From contig JAFUAL010000013.1 in NCBI GenBank assembly GCA_017460745.1, positions 1 through 53,316 on the forward strand: DNA of 53,316 bases, read 5' to 3'. Under the pieces are notes generated by a model. The model was given only the letters and a program-made list of their open reading frames with translations, was not told the DNA's origin and did not search any database. The position numbers and the translations under genes are program-made. Source of the DNA: Bacilli bacterium. GTDB taxonomy: Bacteria; Bacillota_I; Bacilli_A; RF39; UBA660. How positions within the stretch are numbered: the first letter of the stretch is position 1; each line of letters starts with the position of its first letter. Positions 8,374-17,142 of this stretch are shown piece by piece.

Positions 8374-8548
8374 TATTTACACAAATTTACATCCAGATGA
8401 CCGACCATTGCGGAATTAAACCCGTGTTATAAACACGTGGGTATCCGTACTAGTCTTTAGGATTCCAAAGAACTCACATACTCTGGCATTCGACACCAAC
8501 TATTGCTCGGGATTCCCTTATTCTATTCCATGTAGGATTTATAATGCA
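8374..8548 (-). ncRNA. Structured non-coding RNA candidate upstream of the sigma factor
   Basis: The 380-base gap between the sigma factor and the hydrolase has no supportable ORF, but on the minus strand it folds into consecutive hairpins and is noticeably richer in G+C than neighbouring gaps. Visible helices in order: GGG-AAT-CCC (near 8515), TGGTG/TGCCA around TCGAA (near 8494), TCTTTGG/CTAAAGA around AATC (8471-8454), and a long stem CGGAT...ATTCCG enclosing ACCC-A-CGTGTT/AACACG-GGT (8447-8410). The last is CATC/GATG (about 8399-8390). A terminator follows. The many short helices argue against 6S RNA, which is one long rod; it is not tmRNA, SRP RNA or a T-box. A raiA-motif RNA is one idea, unproven. 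Ends are approximate. Confidence 0.55.
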
Positions 8549-8672
8549 ATGTATCAAATTATCTAGACATCTTAATAATAACATATTTTTTCTATTTTGA
8601 AAACACCCAATTTTTAATTTTACACAATAGAACATATTAAAAATAATAGTCATATACTACATTGGTGATACT

Positions 8673-9437
8673 GTGTATATAAAAATAAATAATCTAAACA
8701 TTTATTATGAAAAGCATGGTGTAAAAGAACAAACTATAATAATATTACCAGGTTGGGGAGATAATAGAAATACATTTTCTAACCTTATAACTTTTTTAAA
8801 AAATTATTTTACAGTTTACATTTTAGATTATCCAGGTCTTGGAAATTCAACATTCAAAGAAACTCTTACTATATTTGATTACGCAGATTTAGTAAATACA
8901 TTTATAAAAAAACTTCACATAGAAAATTCCATATTAATTGGTCATTCTTTTGGTGGCAGAATTATATCACTTTTAACAACCAATTATAATATAAAATTTA
9001 AAAAAATTATTTTAATTGACGTTGCTGGATTAAAAGAACATAACATAAAATTATTTTTTAAAACATACATTTATAAACTACTAAAAAAATTAAAATATGT
9101 CCTTCCAAATAAATTAAAAATCAAATATCAAAACTATTTATTTAAAAAATTTGCATCAACTGATTATCAAAATTTAAATCCAAAATTATCTAAAACATTT
9201 CAAAATATAGTTAAAATAGATTTAAAAAAATACTATCAAAAAATTAACATTGATACACTTATTATATGGGGAGAAAAAGATAACATTACCCCTATTAAAA
9301 TGGCTTATAAATTAAATAAACTTATAAAAACTTCTTTTTTAATTAAACTAGATAATTTATATCATTTTCCTTACTTAGAAAATCCTTATTTAATATCTCA
9401 AATAATTTATAACTATTTAAAAAAAGATATTATTTGA
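8673..9437 (+). CDS. Alpha/beta-hydrolase
   Basis: A 254-aa single-domain alpha/beta-hydrolase. The oxyanion region is LPGWGDN (residues about 26-32). The nucleophile elbow is GHSFGG with Ser at about residue 93. The acid is in IIWGEKDNITPI (about 199-210) and the catalytic His is in LDNLYHFPYLENP near 230. The start is a GTG at 8673, giving the conserved first strand IKINNLNIYYEKHG; the ribosome site (GGTGAT) is weak. No signal peptide is present, so it acts in the cytoplasm. Substrate cannot be predicted. Its 3' end overlaps the convergent 9430-9882 gene by eight bases. Confidence 0.85.
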   Translation: MYIKINNLNIYYEKHGVKEQTIIILPGWGDNRNTFSNLITFLKNYFTVYILDYPGLGNSTFKETLTIFDYADLVNTFIKKLHIENSILIGHSFGGRIISLLTTNYNIKFKKIILIDVAGLKEHNIKLFFKTYIYKLLKKLKYVLPNKLKIKYQNYLFKKFASTDYQNLNPKLSKTFQNIVKIDLKKYYQKINIDTLIIWGEKDNITPIKMAYKLNKLIKTSFLIKLDNLYHFPYLENPYLISQIIYNYLKKDII

Positions 9438-9882
9438 TTAATTTCATATTTTTCAAATAATTATCTTTTTCTTTATATAATAAATTACCATATTCAGCTA
9501 TATTTAAATAATTATCAATATTTTCAATATCTATATAATAAAACTTACCATCATAATAAATATTATTATATTTATTTATATAAAACATATCTTTTGTTTT
9601 AAAATAAATTTTCTTATTGTTATATATTTTTAATCTTATATCTATTATGTCTCTTGGAAATAATAATTCATCTATTTTTTTTATTTCCAGTATTGTTCCA
9701 TATTTAATGTTTTCAAATAAAGATACATTGAATACTCCTTTTAAATCATAGTGATAAAATTCTATTAATCTAATAAATATCTCTTTAACTTTAAGAGTTA
9801 AATCTTCTTTATAATCAAAGAAATTATCCATCAAATATACTATTATTAAATCATCAACTTCCTCTATTTTCATATACATCAT
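9430..9882 (-). CDS. Hypothetical protein, 150 aa
   Basis: Not recognised. The protein is rich in Ile, Tyr, Asp and Lys. It has an N-terminal segment KIEEVDDLIIVYLMDNFF suggestive of a beta-strand plus helix, a pattern of strands in the middle and a Lys-rich tail; no membrane helix or Cys cluster. It follows murC by 36 bases on the same strand, so it is probably co-transcribed. The start is uncertain: no ribosome site is visible before either ATG at 9882 or the in-frame ATG three codons on. The overlap with the hydrolase is small. Confidence 0.55.
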   Translation of the reverse strand: MMYMKIEEVDDLIIVYLMDNFFDYKEDLTLKVKEIFIRLIEFYHYDLKGVFNVSLFENIKYGTILEIKKIDELLFPRDIIDIRLKIYNNKKIYFKTKDMFYINKYNNIYYDGKFYYIDIENIDNYLNIAEYGNLLYKEKDNYLKNMKLIK

Positions 9883-9918
9883 TTTATTATATGATAACTT
9901 AAAAACTTTGTACTATAA

Positions 9919-11226
9919 TTATTTCATTAATTCTTTCTTATATGCTTCAATCATTGGATTAATATTAGCACAACTCATAAAACAAATAACATCATCTTTG
10001 TAATCAAGTAATTTTCTAGCAGTTTCTATGCTTATTTTATCTGCATTTTTGGCCTTTGATATCAGAGTATCACTTGTTACACCAGGATAATCTTCAGGAC
10101 GCTCTCTATCACATTTTATATCCATAATAAATGATGCATCAAATTGACCTAAAACATTGGCAAAATCATCCATAAAATCTTTAGTTCTTGAGTATGTATT
10201 TGGTAAAAATACAGCAACTATTTTTTTATCTTTATATTTTTGACGACTAGAATCAAGGGTTGCCATTATTTCTGTTGGATGATGTGCATAATCATCTATT
10301 ATTATACTATTATTAATCTTTGTTTCATTAAATCGACGAGTTGCACCTAAAAATTCAGATAACTTCTCTTTAATATTTTTTTTATCTACATTATAAAGAA
10401 TAGAAACCATAATACAGGCTAAACTATCAAGAACCATATGACGTCCATATAAATTTAATTTAAATGTATCAAAATATTCTCCTTTATAATAAACTGAAAA
10501 TTCAGAACCTGATTCATTTAATTTTAAATCCCTTGCAACAAGATCATTATTATCATTAAATCCATAATAATATTTATTCTTATCAGATTTAATCTTTCTT
10601 ACATTTTCATCATCACCGCATAAAACTAAATTATCACTTGTTTGACTTGCTAATATATTAAAATTGTAAATTATATCATCTATATCTTTATAACATTCAG
10701 TATGTTCTAAATCTATATTGGTAATTACTAATGTTTTAGGATAATATGATAAAAAATGTTTATTATATTCACATGATTCTAAAACAAATAATTTATTATC
10801 AATATTTCCATGTCCTCTTCCATCACCTACAAAATAATTAGCTCCATAAACAGCATCTAAAATACTTGAGACCATTAAACTAGTTGTTGTTTTTCCATGT
10901 GTTCCAGATATACTAATTGTTTCATAAATTTTGGTTAAACTACCAAGTAAATCTTGATATCTAATTTGCTTTAAATTTAACTCTTTTAACCTCTTTATTT
11001 CTTTATGTTCTTGACTTACTGCATTAGAATAACAAACTATAAAGTCACTTGTTGGAATAAAAGACGAATCATGATATATCTTTATCCCACGTTTATTTAA
11101 ACCTTCTATGGTAAACTTATATTCCATGCTATCATCATATCCAACAACTGTGTTTCCTAAATCATGTAAAATACCGGCTAAGGCACTCATTCCTGAACCT
11201 TTAATTCCAATTAAATAATATTTCAT
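9919..11226 (-). CDS. murC: UDP-N-acetylmuramate--L-alanine ligase MurC
   Basis: MurC adds L-Ala to UDP-MurNAc in the cytoplasm, the first amino acid of the peptidoglycan stem peptide. The 435-aa chain shows the UDP-binding Rossmann start LIGIKGSGMSALAGILHDLG, the ATP-binding SGTHGKTTTS (about residues 107-116), NIDLEHTECY, and the C-terminal domain with DDYAHHPTEIMATLD. Length fits the family. It shows that the organism makes a peptidoglycan wall, consistent with MltG, MreCD and a sortase substrate. It has its own promoter (11243-11271) and follows the secretion operon terminator. The ribosome site is AAGGTG. Confidence 0.97.
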   Translation of the reverse strand: MKYYLIGIKGSGMSALAGILHDLGNTVVGYDDSMEYKFTIEGLNKRGIKIYHDSSFIPTSDFIVCYSNAVSQEHKEIKRLKELNLKQIRYQDLLGSLTKIYETISISGTHGKTTTSLMVSSILDAVYGANYFVGDGRGHGNIDNKLFVLESCEYNKHFLSYYPKTLVITNIDLEHTECYKDIDDIIYNFNILASQTSDNLVLCGDDENVRKIKSDKNKYYYGFNDNNDLVARDLKLNESGSEFSVYYKGEYFDTFKLNLYGRHMVLDSLACIMVSILYNVDKKNIKEKLSEFLGATRRFNETKINNSIIIDDYAHHPTEIMATLDSSRQKYKDKKIVAVFLPNTYSRTKDFMDDFANVLGQFDASFIMDIKCDRERPEDYPGVTSDTLISKAKNADKISIETARKLLDYKDDVICFMSCANINPMIEAYKKELMK

Positions 11227-11242
11227 ACTACACCTTCTAACT

Positions 11243-11271
11243 ATTATATAATATGTTTATTCCTTAAACAA
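11243..11271 (-). promoter_or_regulatory. murC sigma-A promoter
   Basis: TTGTTT (11271-11266) and TATAAT (11248-11243) on the minus strand, spacer 17, ending 17 bases before the murC ATG. Confidence 0.65.
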
Positions 11272-11359
11272 TTATCATTCTTTATAATTATTAAAAATGC
11301 ATCACTGCTTTTCCATCATATTATATCACATGTTTAAAAATTAATATACTTTTTTAAAA

Positions 11360-11401
11360 AAATAAAAAAAGACGAAATAATTCAACATATTATTAATCGT
11401 C
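11360..11401 (-). terminator. Terminator of the type IV secretion operon
   Basis: GACGA/TCGTC arms (11401-11397 and 11375-11371 on the minus strand) with additional AT pairs inside, followed by a long T-rich run (11370-11360). It includes the end of the VirD4 tail and closes the operon that starts at virB6. Confidence 0.75.
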
Positions 11402-12575
11402 AAAAAAATCATCAAAAAATTCGTCATCACTTACTTCAGTGTATTTATTTTCTTTAGATACTTCCATATTCGGTTTAATATTATTAATTTGAACGTTTGG
11501 ATTACTTACATCTTTAATTTTATCAACTAATAAATCAATATCTTTATTATCTTCCTCTTTGGTAAATTCTTGAGTCTTTATAAATGGTTCAAAATCATCA
11601 TCTATAGTTGGCAATAATTCATGAATACTAGTTGACTTCTCCAATTCATTAGATTGATTTATATTACTATTTTCAAAAGATATGCTATTATTTGAATTTA
11701 CATTACTAATATTATTATTTAATGGATTAAACTGACTATTAATTTTTGTTTCAAAAATATTCTTTTCTGGTGGATTATTAACAATTGGTACTGTTTTTTC
11801 TTCCCTATTTTCATTAATATTTGCACTATCTTCTGATACTTTTTTACTTTCTAAATCATCCATTTCAGCCATTTTCTTTTCTTCGGCTTCTATTTCGGCT
11901 ATTTTAGCATCTAAATTGGCAAGAATTTTATCAACATCTATTTTACCGTTTCCATTATTTCGAGGACTTGGACTTGGTGAGTCAAAAAGTCCAGGGAATC
12001 CAACATTATCATCCATACCACCAAAAGGCATTCCAAAACCAGCTGGCATTCCTCCGAAAGGACTAGGTGCACTTTTTTTCTTAGATTTAACAAACTCACG
12101 AACATCAAACATTGAAACTACTCTTCTCTCACGTGCCTTAATATTATTAACACTTGCCTCGCGATATTTATGTTCCCATTGCATTTGCCATTCTGGAGTT
12201 AACTTAGTTTTAAAAGGTGCCATCCTAATTCTTCTAATGATTACCTCATTCATCTTCATTTTTTGTAAATCACTAACCGTAATAAGTGGTCTTGTTTCTT
12301 CTTTTTCCTTATCATCTTTACCAGTTTTTACTTTTATTTCTCCACACATCTCACTTATTTCTTTTAAGGCTTTTAATTCTGTTGATATTAAATATACTGT
12401 ATTACCGCAGTTACCTTTAATTGTCTCTGCATTTTGTTCACCATATACTTCATTTAACTGAGCATAATTTTGAATAATCATAGTAAAACGCATTGCTCTA
12501 CTTCTAGCTGCAGTTATCATCGTTGTAACATCTTTAAGAGGTGGCATATTCGCAAACTCATCAAGTAAAAATTTG
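11393..12575 (-). CDS. VirD4/TraG-type coupling ATPase, C-terminal part after a frameshift
   Basis: This frame continues the coupling protein begun at 13797. Joined at the T5 run, it reads NFLLDEFANMPPLKDVTTMI and SRAMRFTMIIQNYAQLNEVYG, the Walker B and downstream core of VirD4/TraG. After the ATPase core (to about 12080) comes a Gly/Pro/Met-rich linker (FGGMPAGFGMPFGGMDD), a coiled coil (KIAEIEAEEKKMAEMDD) and a long Asn/Ser-rich acidic tail ending DDEFFDDFFDD, probably disordered. The first ATG in this frame is at 12547 (MPPLKD), inside the conserved core with no ribosome site. It is therefore not an independent gene unless translation re-initiates. Together the two parts would give about 800 aa. 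Confidence 0.8.
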
Positions 12576-13797
12576 TTCTTACAGGAAGTTTATTTCCTGG
12601 AGATGATTGAGCAACATCAATTAAAGTTTCATAAACTTGTTTTATAAAAATAGTTACTAAACTATGATATGTTTTCTTTTCATCTTGAACAATTATAAAC
12701 ACTGCTGTTTTTTTTCTACCTATCTCTGATATATCAAAATCACTATAAGAAAGCATTTCACTTAAATTTTCACGAGAGGCAAATAACTTGATTTTTTGTT
12801 TGAATACAGCTAAAATACTCATTTTTGTATCACTTGGTGCAAGAATTGTCGAAGATGCGTTAATATACGCTGAACTTCCTGGATCTTTTAAATTAAAGTA
12901 TTCTTTTATATAAGTACTTCCACCCATCTTTTCTTCTCCAACGGTTGTCATTAAACTTATACTATTTAAATTAATCTCTGATTCTTTAGCATCATCAAAC
13001 AAACCTAAACTTAAACCTGAAAAATAATCAGCACTTGTTTTTTCCCAAAATGGGTCAGCATTTTTATTTCCCTCGTCATACAAAATATTTAAGGCTAAAT
13101 CATCAAGTAGCTCCATCGCTTTATCACGATTACCACTTCTGTATAAATTATAAGGTAAGGTCATTGGATTCCATGCGTTTCCTCTTCCTGGATCACGAAA
13201 GTTTAAAACAACAATATTATATCCTTTAGAACGTAGCATATTGCTTTTCTTTTCATATAACTCTCCCTTTGGATCAGTTATAATCATAGACTCACCATGT
13301 TTAGCAAGTATTTCAATCATTGGAAATATAATATTTTGAGTTTTTCCTGAACCAGTTGAACCAATAATTAAGTTATGATAGTCACCATCATCTACCCATA
13401 TTTTTTTACCATCATTTATAAGAGCAATTCCTGCATATTCTGTTTTAGCATCAGTTGGTCTAATCATTTTTAATTCTTTTTTCATGTCTTTAGCTTCAGC
13501 CCATTTGCTATAACCATCTAATTTTTTATCAGTAGTAAAGCCAAATCCTTTTTCAAATTCGAAAAAATAACTTTTGGTGCTTACCATTAAAGCAACAACT
13601 GATACGATATAAAATAATATTGTTGAACCAATCAAATCCATTGAAAAAGCTGGAAGTGGATTGAAACCTGTAAACTCACCAGTTGATGTTACACTTGAAA
13701 GATTACTAATAGCAATTGCAACTATATATAAAAGAAGTAAACAAACAAGTAAAAATCTTTTCATATCATCGGCATCAAATCTTAATTTTAGTTTCAT
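12517..13797 (-). CDS. VirD4/TraG-type coupling ATPase, N-terminal part, frame-broken in Walker B
   Basis: Coupling proteins dock substrates to a type IV secretion channel and hydrolyse ATP. This part has two N-terminal membrane helices (LLVCLLLLYIVAIAISNL and LIGSTILFYIVSVVALMV), then the cytoplasmic RecA-like domain with Walker A GSTGSGKTQN and IITDPKGELYEKKS. At 12571-12567 the frame is lost: the chain reads NFYLMSLRICHLL instead of NFLLDEFANMPPL and stops at 12517. A single extra T in the T5 run, or a -1 ribosomal shift on the heptamer A-AAT-TTT (12574-12568), restores the family sequence exactly. Last gene of the secretion operon, ten bases after the lipoprotein-side spacer. Confidence 0.85.
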   Translation of the reverse strand: MKLKLRFDADDMKRFLLVCLLLLYIVAIAISNLSSVTSTGEFTGFNPLPAFSMDLIGSTILFYIVSVVALMVSTKSYFFEFEKGFGFTTDKKLDGYSKWAEAKDMKKELKMIRPTDAKTEYAGIALINDGKKIWVDDGDYHNLIIGSTGSGKTQNIIFPMIEILAKHGESMIITDPKGELYEKKSNMLRSKGYNIVVLNFRDPGRGNAWNPMTLPYNLYRSGNRDKAMELLDDLALNILYDEGNKNADPFWEKTSADYFSGLSLGLFDDAKESEINLNSISLMTTVGEEKMGGSTYIKEYFNLKDPGSSAYINASSTILAPSDTKMSILAVFKQKIKLFASRENLSEMLSYSDFDISEIGRKKTAVFIIVQDEKKTYHSLVTIFIKQVYETLIDVAQSSPGNKLPVRTNFYLMSLRICHLLKMLQR

Positions 13798-13806
13798 AAT
13801 TTCCTC

Positions 13807-14520
13807 CTATCTTAAAGAGTTATTTTTTTTATTTTTAGTTACTGTTTTTACAACATATATTACAAGAACTGTTGTAACTATAATTATCACAATAATTGAA
13901 ATATATAAAGAAAAATTATAAATGTATATTTTATTTTTATCAAAAGTAATATTTATTTCTTTTTCTTCTGTATCTTCATTAATATACCATATGTAAGTAT
14001 TTGTACTCTTTTCTATTTTATCAGCATTTGATTCATTTACAACAAATGGTAACGTTATATTTACACTTAATTTTGATATAGGAAATCTATAATCTATATC
14101 GCCATTTGAATCATCTGGTAGGTATTTAATGAAATTTTTTGTTTTTAAAGTAACTAAATCATCATTTTGTTCAACAAATATTTCTTCAAATGATTGGCCT
14201 TTATAAACCGTATTTGTTACATATTCTTCTAATGAATTATATTTTTTACTAGCAAAAATACTTGGAAATGGATAATTATATTCTCTTAATTCAACAAAGT
14301 AATTATTATTTTTTAAATAAGACATTGTTACATCATTTTCATATGCCCTTTTTATAATAGTAATAGGTAAATTCATATAATAATTATCAAAATATTCTTT
14401 AGTTGCAGACATATTTACATTTTCTACTACCTTCATATCCTTTTCAATTTTCAAATCGTATGTAACACTTGCACAACCAGTTAACAAAAAAGGAATTAGC
14501 ATAATTATTATTTTTTTCAT
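13807..14520 (-). CDS. Lipoprotein with C-terminal membrane helix (LppM-like)
   Basis: A 237-aa lipoprotein: signal peptide MKKIIIMLIPFLLTGC with lipobox LLTGC, so Cys16 should be lipidated. An extracellular beta-rich domain follows (about 20-195), and a C-terminal helix (YIYNFSLYISIIVIIIVTTVLV) with a basic cytoplasmic tail. The extracellular part resembles LppM/DUF3153-like domains seen with secretion and envelope genes. It lies between the C39-like peptidase and VirD4 (2 and 9 bases of spacing), so it is very likely a surface component of the same apparatus. Anchoring at both ends would hold it close to the membrane. Precise function unknown. Confidence 0.75.
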   Translation of the reverse strand: MKKIIIMLIPFLLTGCASVTYDLKIEKDMKVVENVNMSATKEYFDNYYMNLPITIIKRAYENDVTMSYLKNNNYFVELREYNYPFPSIFASKKYNSLEEYVTNTVYKGQSFEEIFVEQNDDLVTLKTKNFIKYLPDDSNGDIDYRFPISKLSVNITLPFVVNESNADKIEKSTNTYIWYINEDTEEKEINITFDKNKIYIYNFSLYISIIVIIIVTTVLVIYVVKTVTKNKKNNSLR

Positions 14521-14522
14521 TA

Positions 14523-17120
14523 TTATCTCCCAATTAATATAAATGAATATTCATTTTGTAATATCTCTACTAATGCATTCATATCTACCCATCTATTATC
14601 CCTGGATGCGTCTTTTGAGGCAGGATCCCATACTAAAACCATGTTGGTATTATTCTCAGTTTTTACTCCAACGATTGCCATATAATGACCTCCTCCACTA
14701 CGATAAAAACTACGACCACTATCTGCAGTAAGACGAGCTATAGCGACATAATTTCCTGTTGCAAGTTTTGATAACATATCATTCAATGCAGATGTATTAC
14801 TTTTTGAAATACTTGTAGCACTTAATCCATAAAGTTTACCAAAATTCATAATCATTTGAGGGCGTGAACTAGGACTACAAGCAGAAATTGAACTTTGTCT
14901 ACTTTGAAGAGTTGCAGGTGTTATCCTTTGATTAGTTAATAAAGAAATCGCTATAGCTGCACTTGTTATATTACAACCATTTTTTTTAATATTTCCACTA
15001 CCACAAAGAATCAAATCTGCCCACTCACTATCACCTTGATGATAATGATATGCCTCATTCAAATTAATTGTTCCACTGTAAGTACCAGTTGACGTAAAAT
15101 ATAATCCCTCAGTAATATCTATTATATCATATTCATAAGAAGAATAATATTTTTGAAGGATCTGTTCATAAGTCATTCCACTTTTAGCATCATTTATAGC
15201 TCCTTGTTGAGAAAAACATGTTCCTGGATTACAACTATCTAAATAATTGGTAGCAATTGCATCTGAACTTCCCGAAAAACTTGCACTTGTTACTCCTTTT
15301 TTTACCATTATTTTTCCAAATACTGAATTCAAAACTTCTTCAAGTATTGCATTATCACTTTCATTAATTGGTCCATAACTACTTCCACCAGAAAATCTAT
15401 TTTGACCAACATAAAAGGTATGCAAGTTAGTCGCCGTCGATTCAACAACAGCTGTACAACCATCAGTTGGACTGCAAGTTGCTTGTCTACAAGTGCCACT
15501 TGGAAAATACATTTCTCCACTTTTTAAGTTAAAACCACTACTGGAATCATGAATCAAATACGTTAATGCTGCAATCATTTGCGCCTTCATAGCTTCTTTA
15601 TAGTCATTTGATATACCTATCTCACGAGATACGACACCTTTTAAATAATCCTTTGCATTCAAATAATCAGAATAATTGGTACCTTCACTCCATGAAGGAT
15701 TATTATATACACTTACTCCATTTATTGTTTGTTTCGTATATGGTTGTTTACATGTTTGCAAATGGATAATAGAGGTATCGCCTACAACTCCACCACTAGT
15801 GGTTCCAACGCTTTCTTCAAATAATTCTCTCGCTCCTTCGGCATAATCATATATATAATCAAGAATTTGTTTATGAGCTTCTTCTGTATTATCAGCAAAC
15901 ATTGATTTATAATAATTTTTAAAAGTAGTTGAAACAAGTACATTATTATATACTACTCCACCTTTTTCTTTATCTGTTACATACCCATTTCCACTTTTTA
16001 CAACCATTAAACTAGCAAATGCTTCTATCTTCTTTTTAGCTGCTGTATAATCCACAGAACTACTTGAACCTTCAGTTGTATTTTCTCCTCCTTCAGTTGA
16101 TTCTCCACTTTCCAATGCTTTAAGTCTTTCTTCTAGTTCTGATTCATCAATATCTTCACTTCCACTACTAGAATATAAATCACTATTATCTGCCGTATAC
16201 CTATAAGTGATCAATGCCTCTAATAAGTACCAATCGATTGTAACCCCATATTTTTCTTGATATTCTTGAACAATTCCTTTTACACTACCATCAGCAGAAC
16301 CACGAATTGCATTGTTAAAATCTTGTTCTGCTTTTTGATTTGCAGCATCTTGTTCATTATATATTGTGTAAGAACTAGCATCCTGACTATTATGATAAAA
16401 TAAACTTGTAAACCAAGAATATGCCGTAACAATTGGAGAAATTACAGAATACAAAACTAATATAATAAATAAAAAAGGTAGAATCATTACAATAATCGGT
16501 AATAATTTTTTTAAAATTTGTTGCCATTTTCTTTCTTCTTCTATCTCATCATCAAATGACTCTTTATTTTCCTCCGATTTTTCTTCCTCTTCTTCTTTTT
16601 CCTGTTGTTCTTTCTTTTCTTTTCTTTTTTGAAGTGCTCCCATTGCATATCCAGCTGCTTTTGCATAAGGATTAGCAGATTTTTTCAAAGTTTCTGTACC
16701 TTTTTTAGCAGCCTCATTTTTTAAATCTGAAGTTGATGGACTTGTATTTAATCTATTTCTCAAACTATCTGCTATACCACTTCGTCCAGATTGGCCAGAC
16801 TGATTACTACGTGAATCCCTATAATTACTTGAATTATTTTGATTTGGCTGATTATTTTCTGGATTATTAAAATCTATTCGCTCATTATTATTATTTTTTA
16901 CACTGTTATCATGACTTATATCATTTATATTTGAATCAACTCTCGATTTTACTTCATTTTCATCAAGAGCATTTGGCAAATTATCTTTACTAAAATTTCT
17001 TGTATGAGGAGTATTTCTTATTGCATTTAATCTATCACTTGATGTATTATTCCTATTATTAAAACGAGTCGTACTCATCTGACTACTACTCTCTTTTTTA
17101 TCATTATTCATACGACTCAC
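14523..17120 (-). CDS. Membrane-anchored C39-like cysteine peptidase of the secretion operon
   Basis: An 865-aa protein. Residues 1-195 are low-complexity, rich in Asn/Ser/Arg then Lys/Glu, and probably disordered in the cytoplasm. One or two membrane helices follow (about 203-240, LLPIIVMILPFLFIILVLYSV). A large extracellular region holds a Gly/Ser/Glu-rich linker, and the end is a papain-like C39_2 domain (about 690-865). Catalytic candidates are Cys716 (KKNGCNITSAA), His812 (GGGHYMAIVGV) and Asp832 (VLVWDPAS). Conjugation loci of Gram-positive bacteria usually carry a two-domain wall hydrolase at this place; here the C39-like domain would take that role, though cleavage of a secreted protein is possible. 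Extracellular Cys residues are unusually frequent. Start ATG at 17120; it follows virB4 by 22 bases. Confidence 0.8.
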   Translation of the reverse strand: MSRMNNDKKESSSQMSTTRFNNRNNTSSDRLNAIRNTPHTRNFSKDNLPNALDENEVKSRVDSNINDISHDNSVKNNNNERIDFNNPENNQPNQNNSSNYRDSRSNQSGQSGRSGIADSLRNRLNTSPSTSDLKNEAAKKGTETLKKSANPYAKAAGYAMGALQKRKEKKEQQEKEEEEEKSEENKESFDDEIEEERKWQQILKKLLPIIVMILPFLFIILVLYSVISPIVTAYSWFTSLFYHNSQDASSYTIYNEQDAANQKAEQDFNNAIRGSADGSVKGIVQEYQEKYGVTIDWYLLEALITYRYTADNSDLYSSSGSEDIDESELEERLKALESGESTEGGENTTEGSSSSVDYTAAKKKIEAFASLMVVKSGNGYVTDKEKGGVVYNNVLVSTTFKNYYKSMFADNTEEAHKQILDYIYDYAEGARELFEESVGTTSGGVVGDTSIIHLQTCKQPYTKQTINGVSVYNNPSWSEGTNYSDYLNAKDYLKGVVSREIGISNDYKEAMKAQMIAALTYLIHDSSSGFNLKSGEMYFPSGTCRQATCSPTDGCTAVVESTATNLHTFYVGQNRFSGGSSYGPINESDNAILEEVLNSVFGKIMVKKGVTSASFSGSSDAIATNYLDSCNPGTCFSQQGAINDAKSGMTYEQILQKYYSSYEYDIIDITEGLYFTSTGTYSGTINLNEAYHYHQGDSEWADLILCGSGNIKKNGCNITSAAIAISLLTNQRITPATLQSRQSSISACSPSSRPQMIMNFGKLYGLSATSISKSNTSALNDMLSKLATGNYVAIARLTADSGRSFYRSGGGHYMAIVGVKTENNTNMVLVWDPASKDASRDNRWVDMNALVEILQNEYSFILIGR

Positions 17121-17142
17121 CTCACATTACTGCTACTAAATT

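Noticed and set aside
8374..8548. 6S RNA, tmRNA or T-box as identity of the RNA candidate
   Set aside because: No single long rod with central bubble (6S), no tRNA-like 3' end or tag frame (tmRNA), no UGGN antiterminator core (T-box).
11916..12461. A 181-codon plus-strand ORF opposite virD4
   Set aside because: Shadow of the Gly/Pro-rich coding region on the minus strand; no ribosome site or family similarity.
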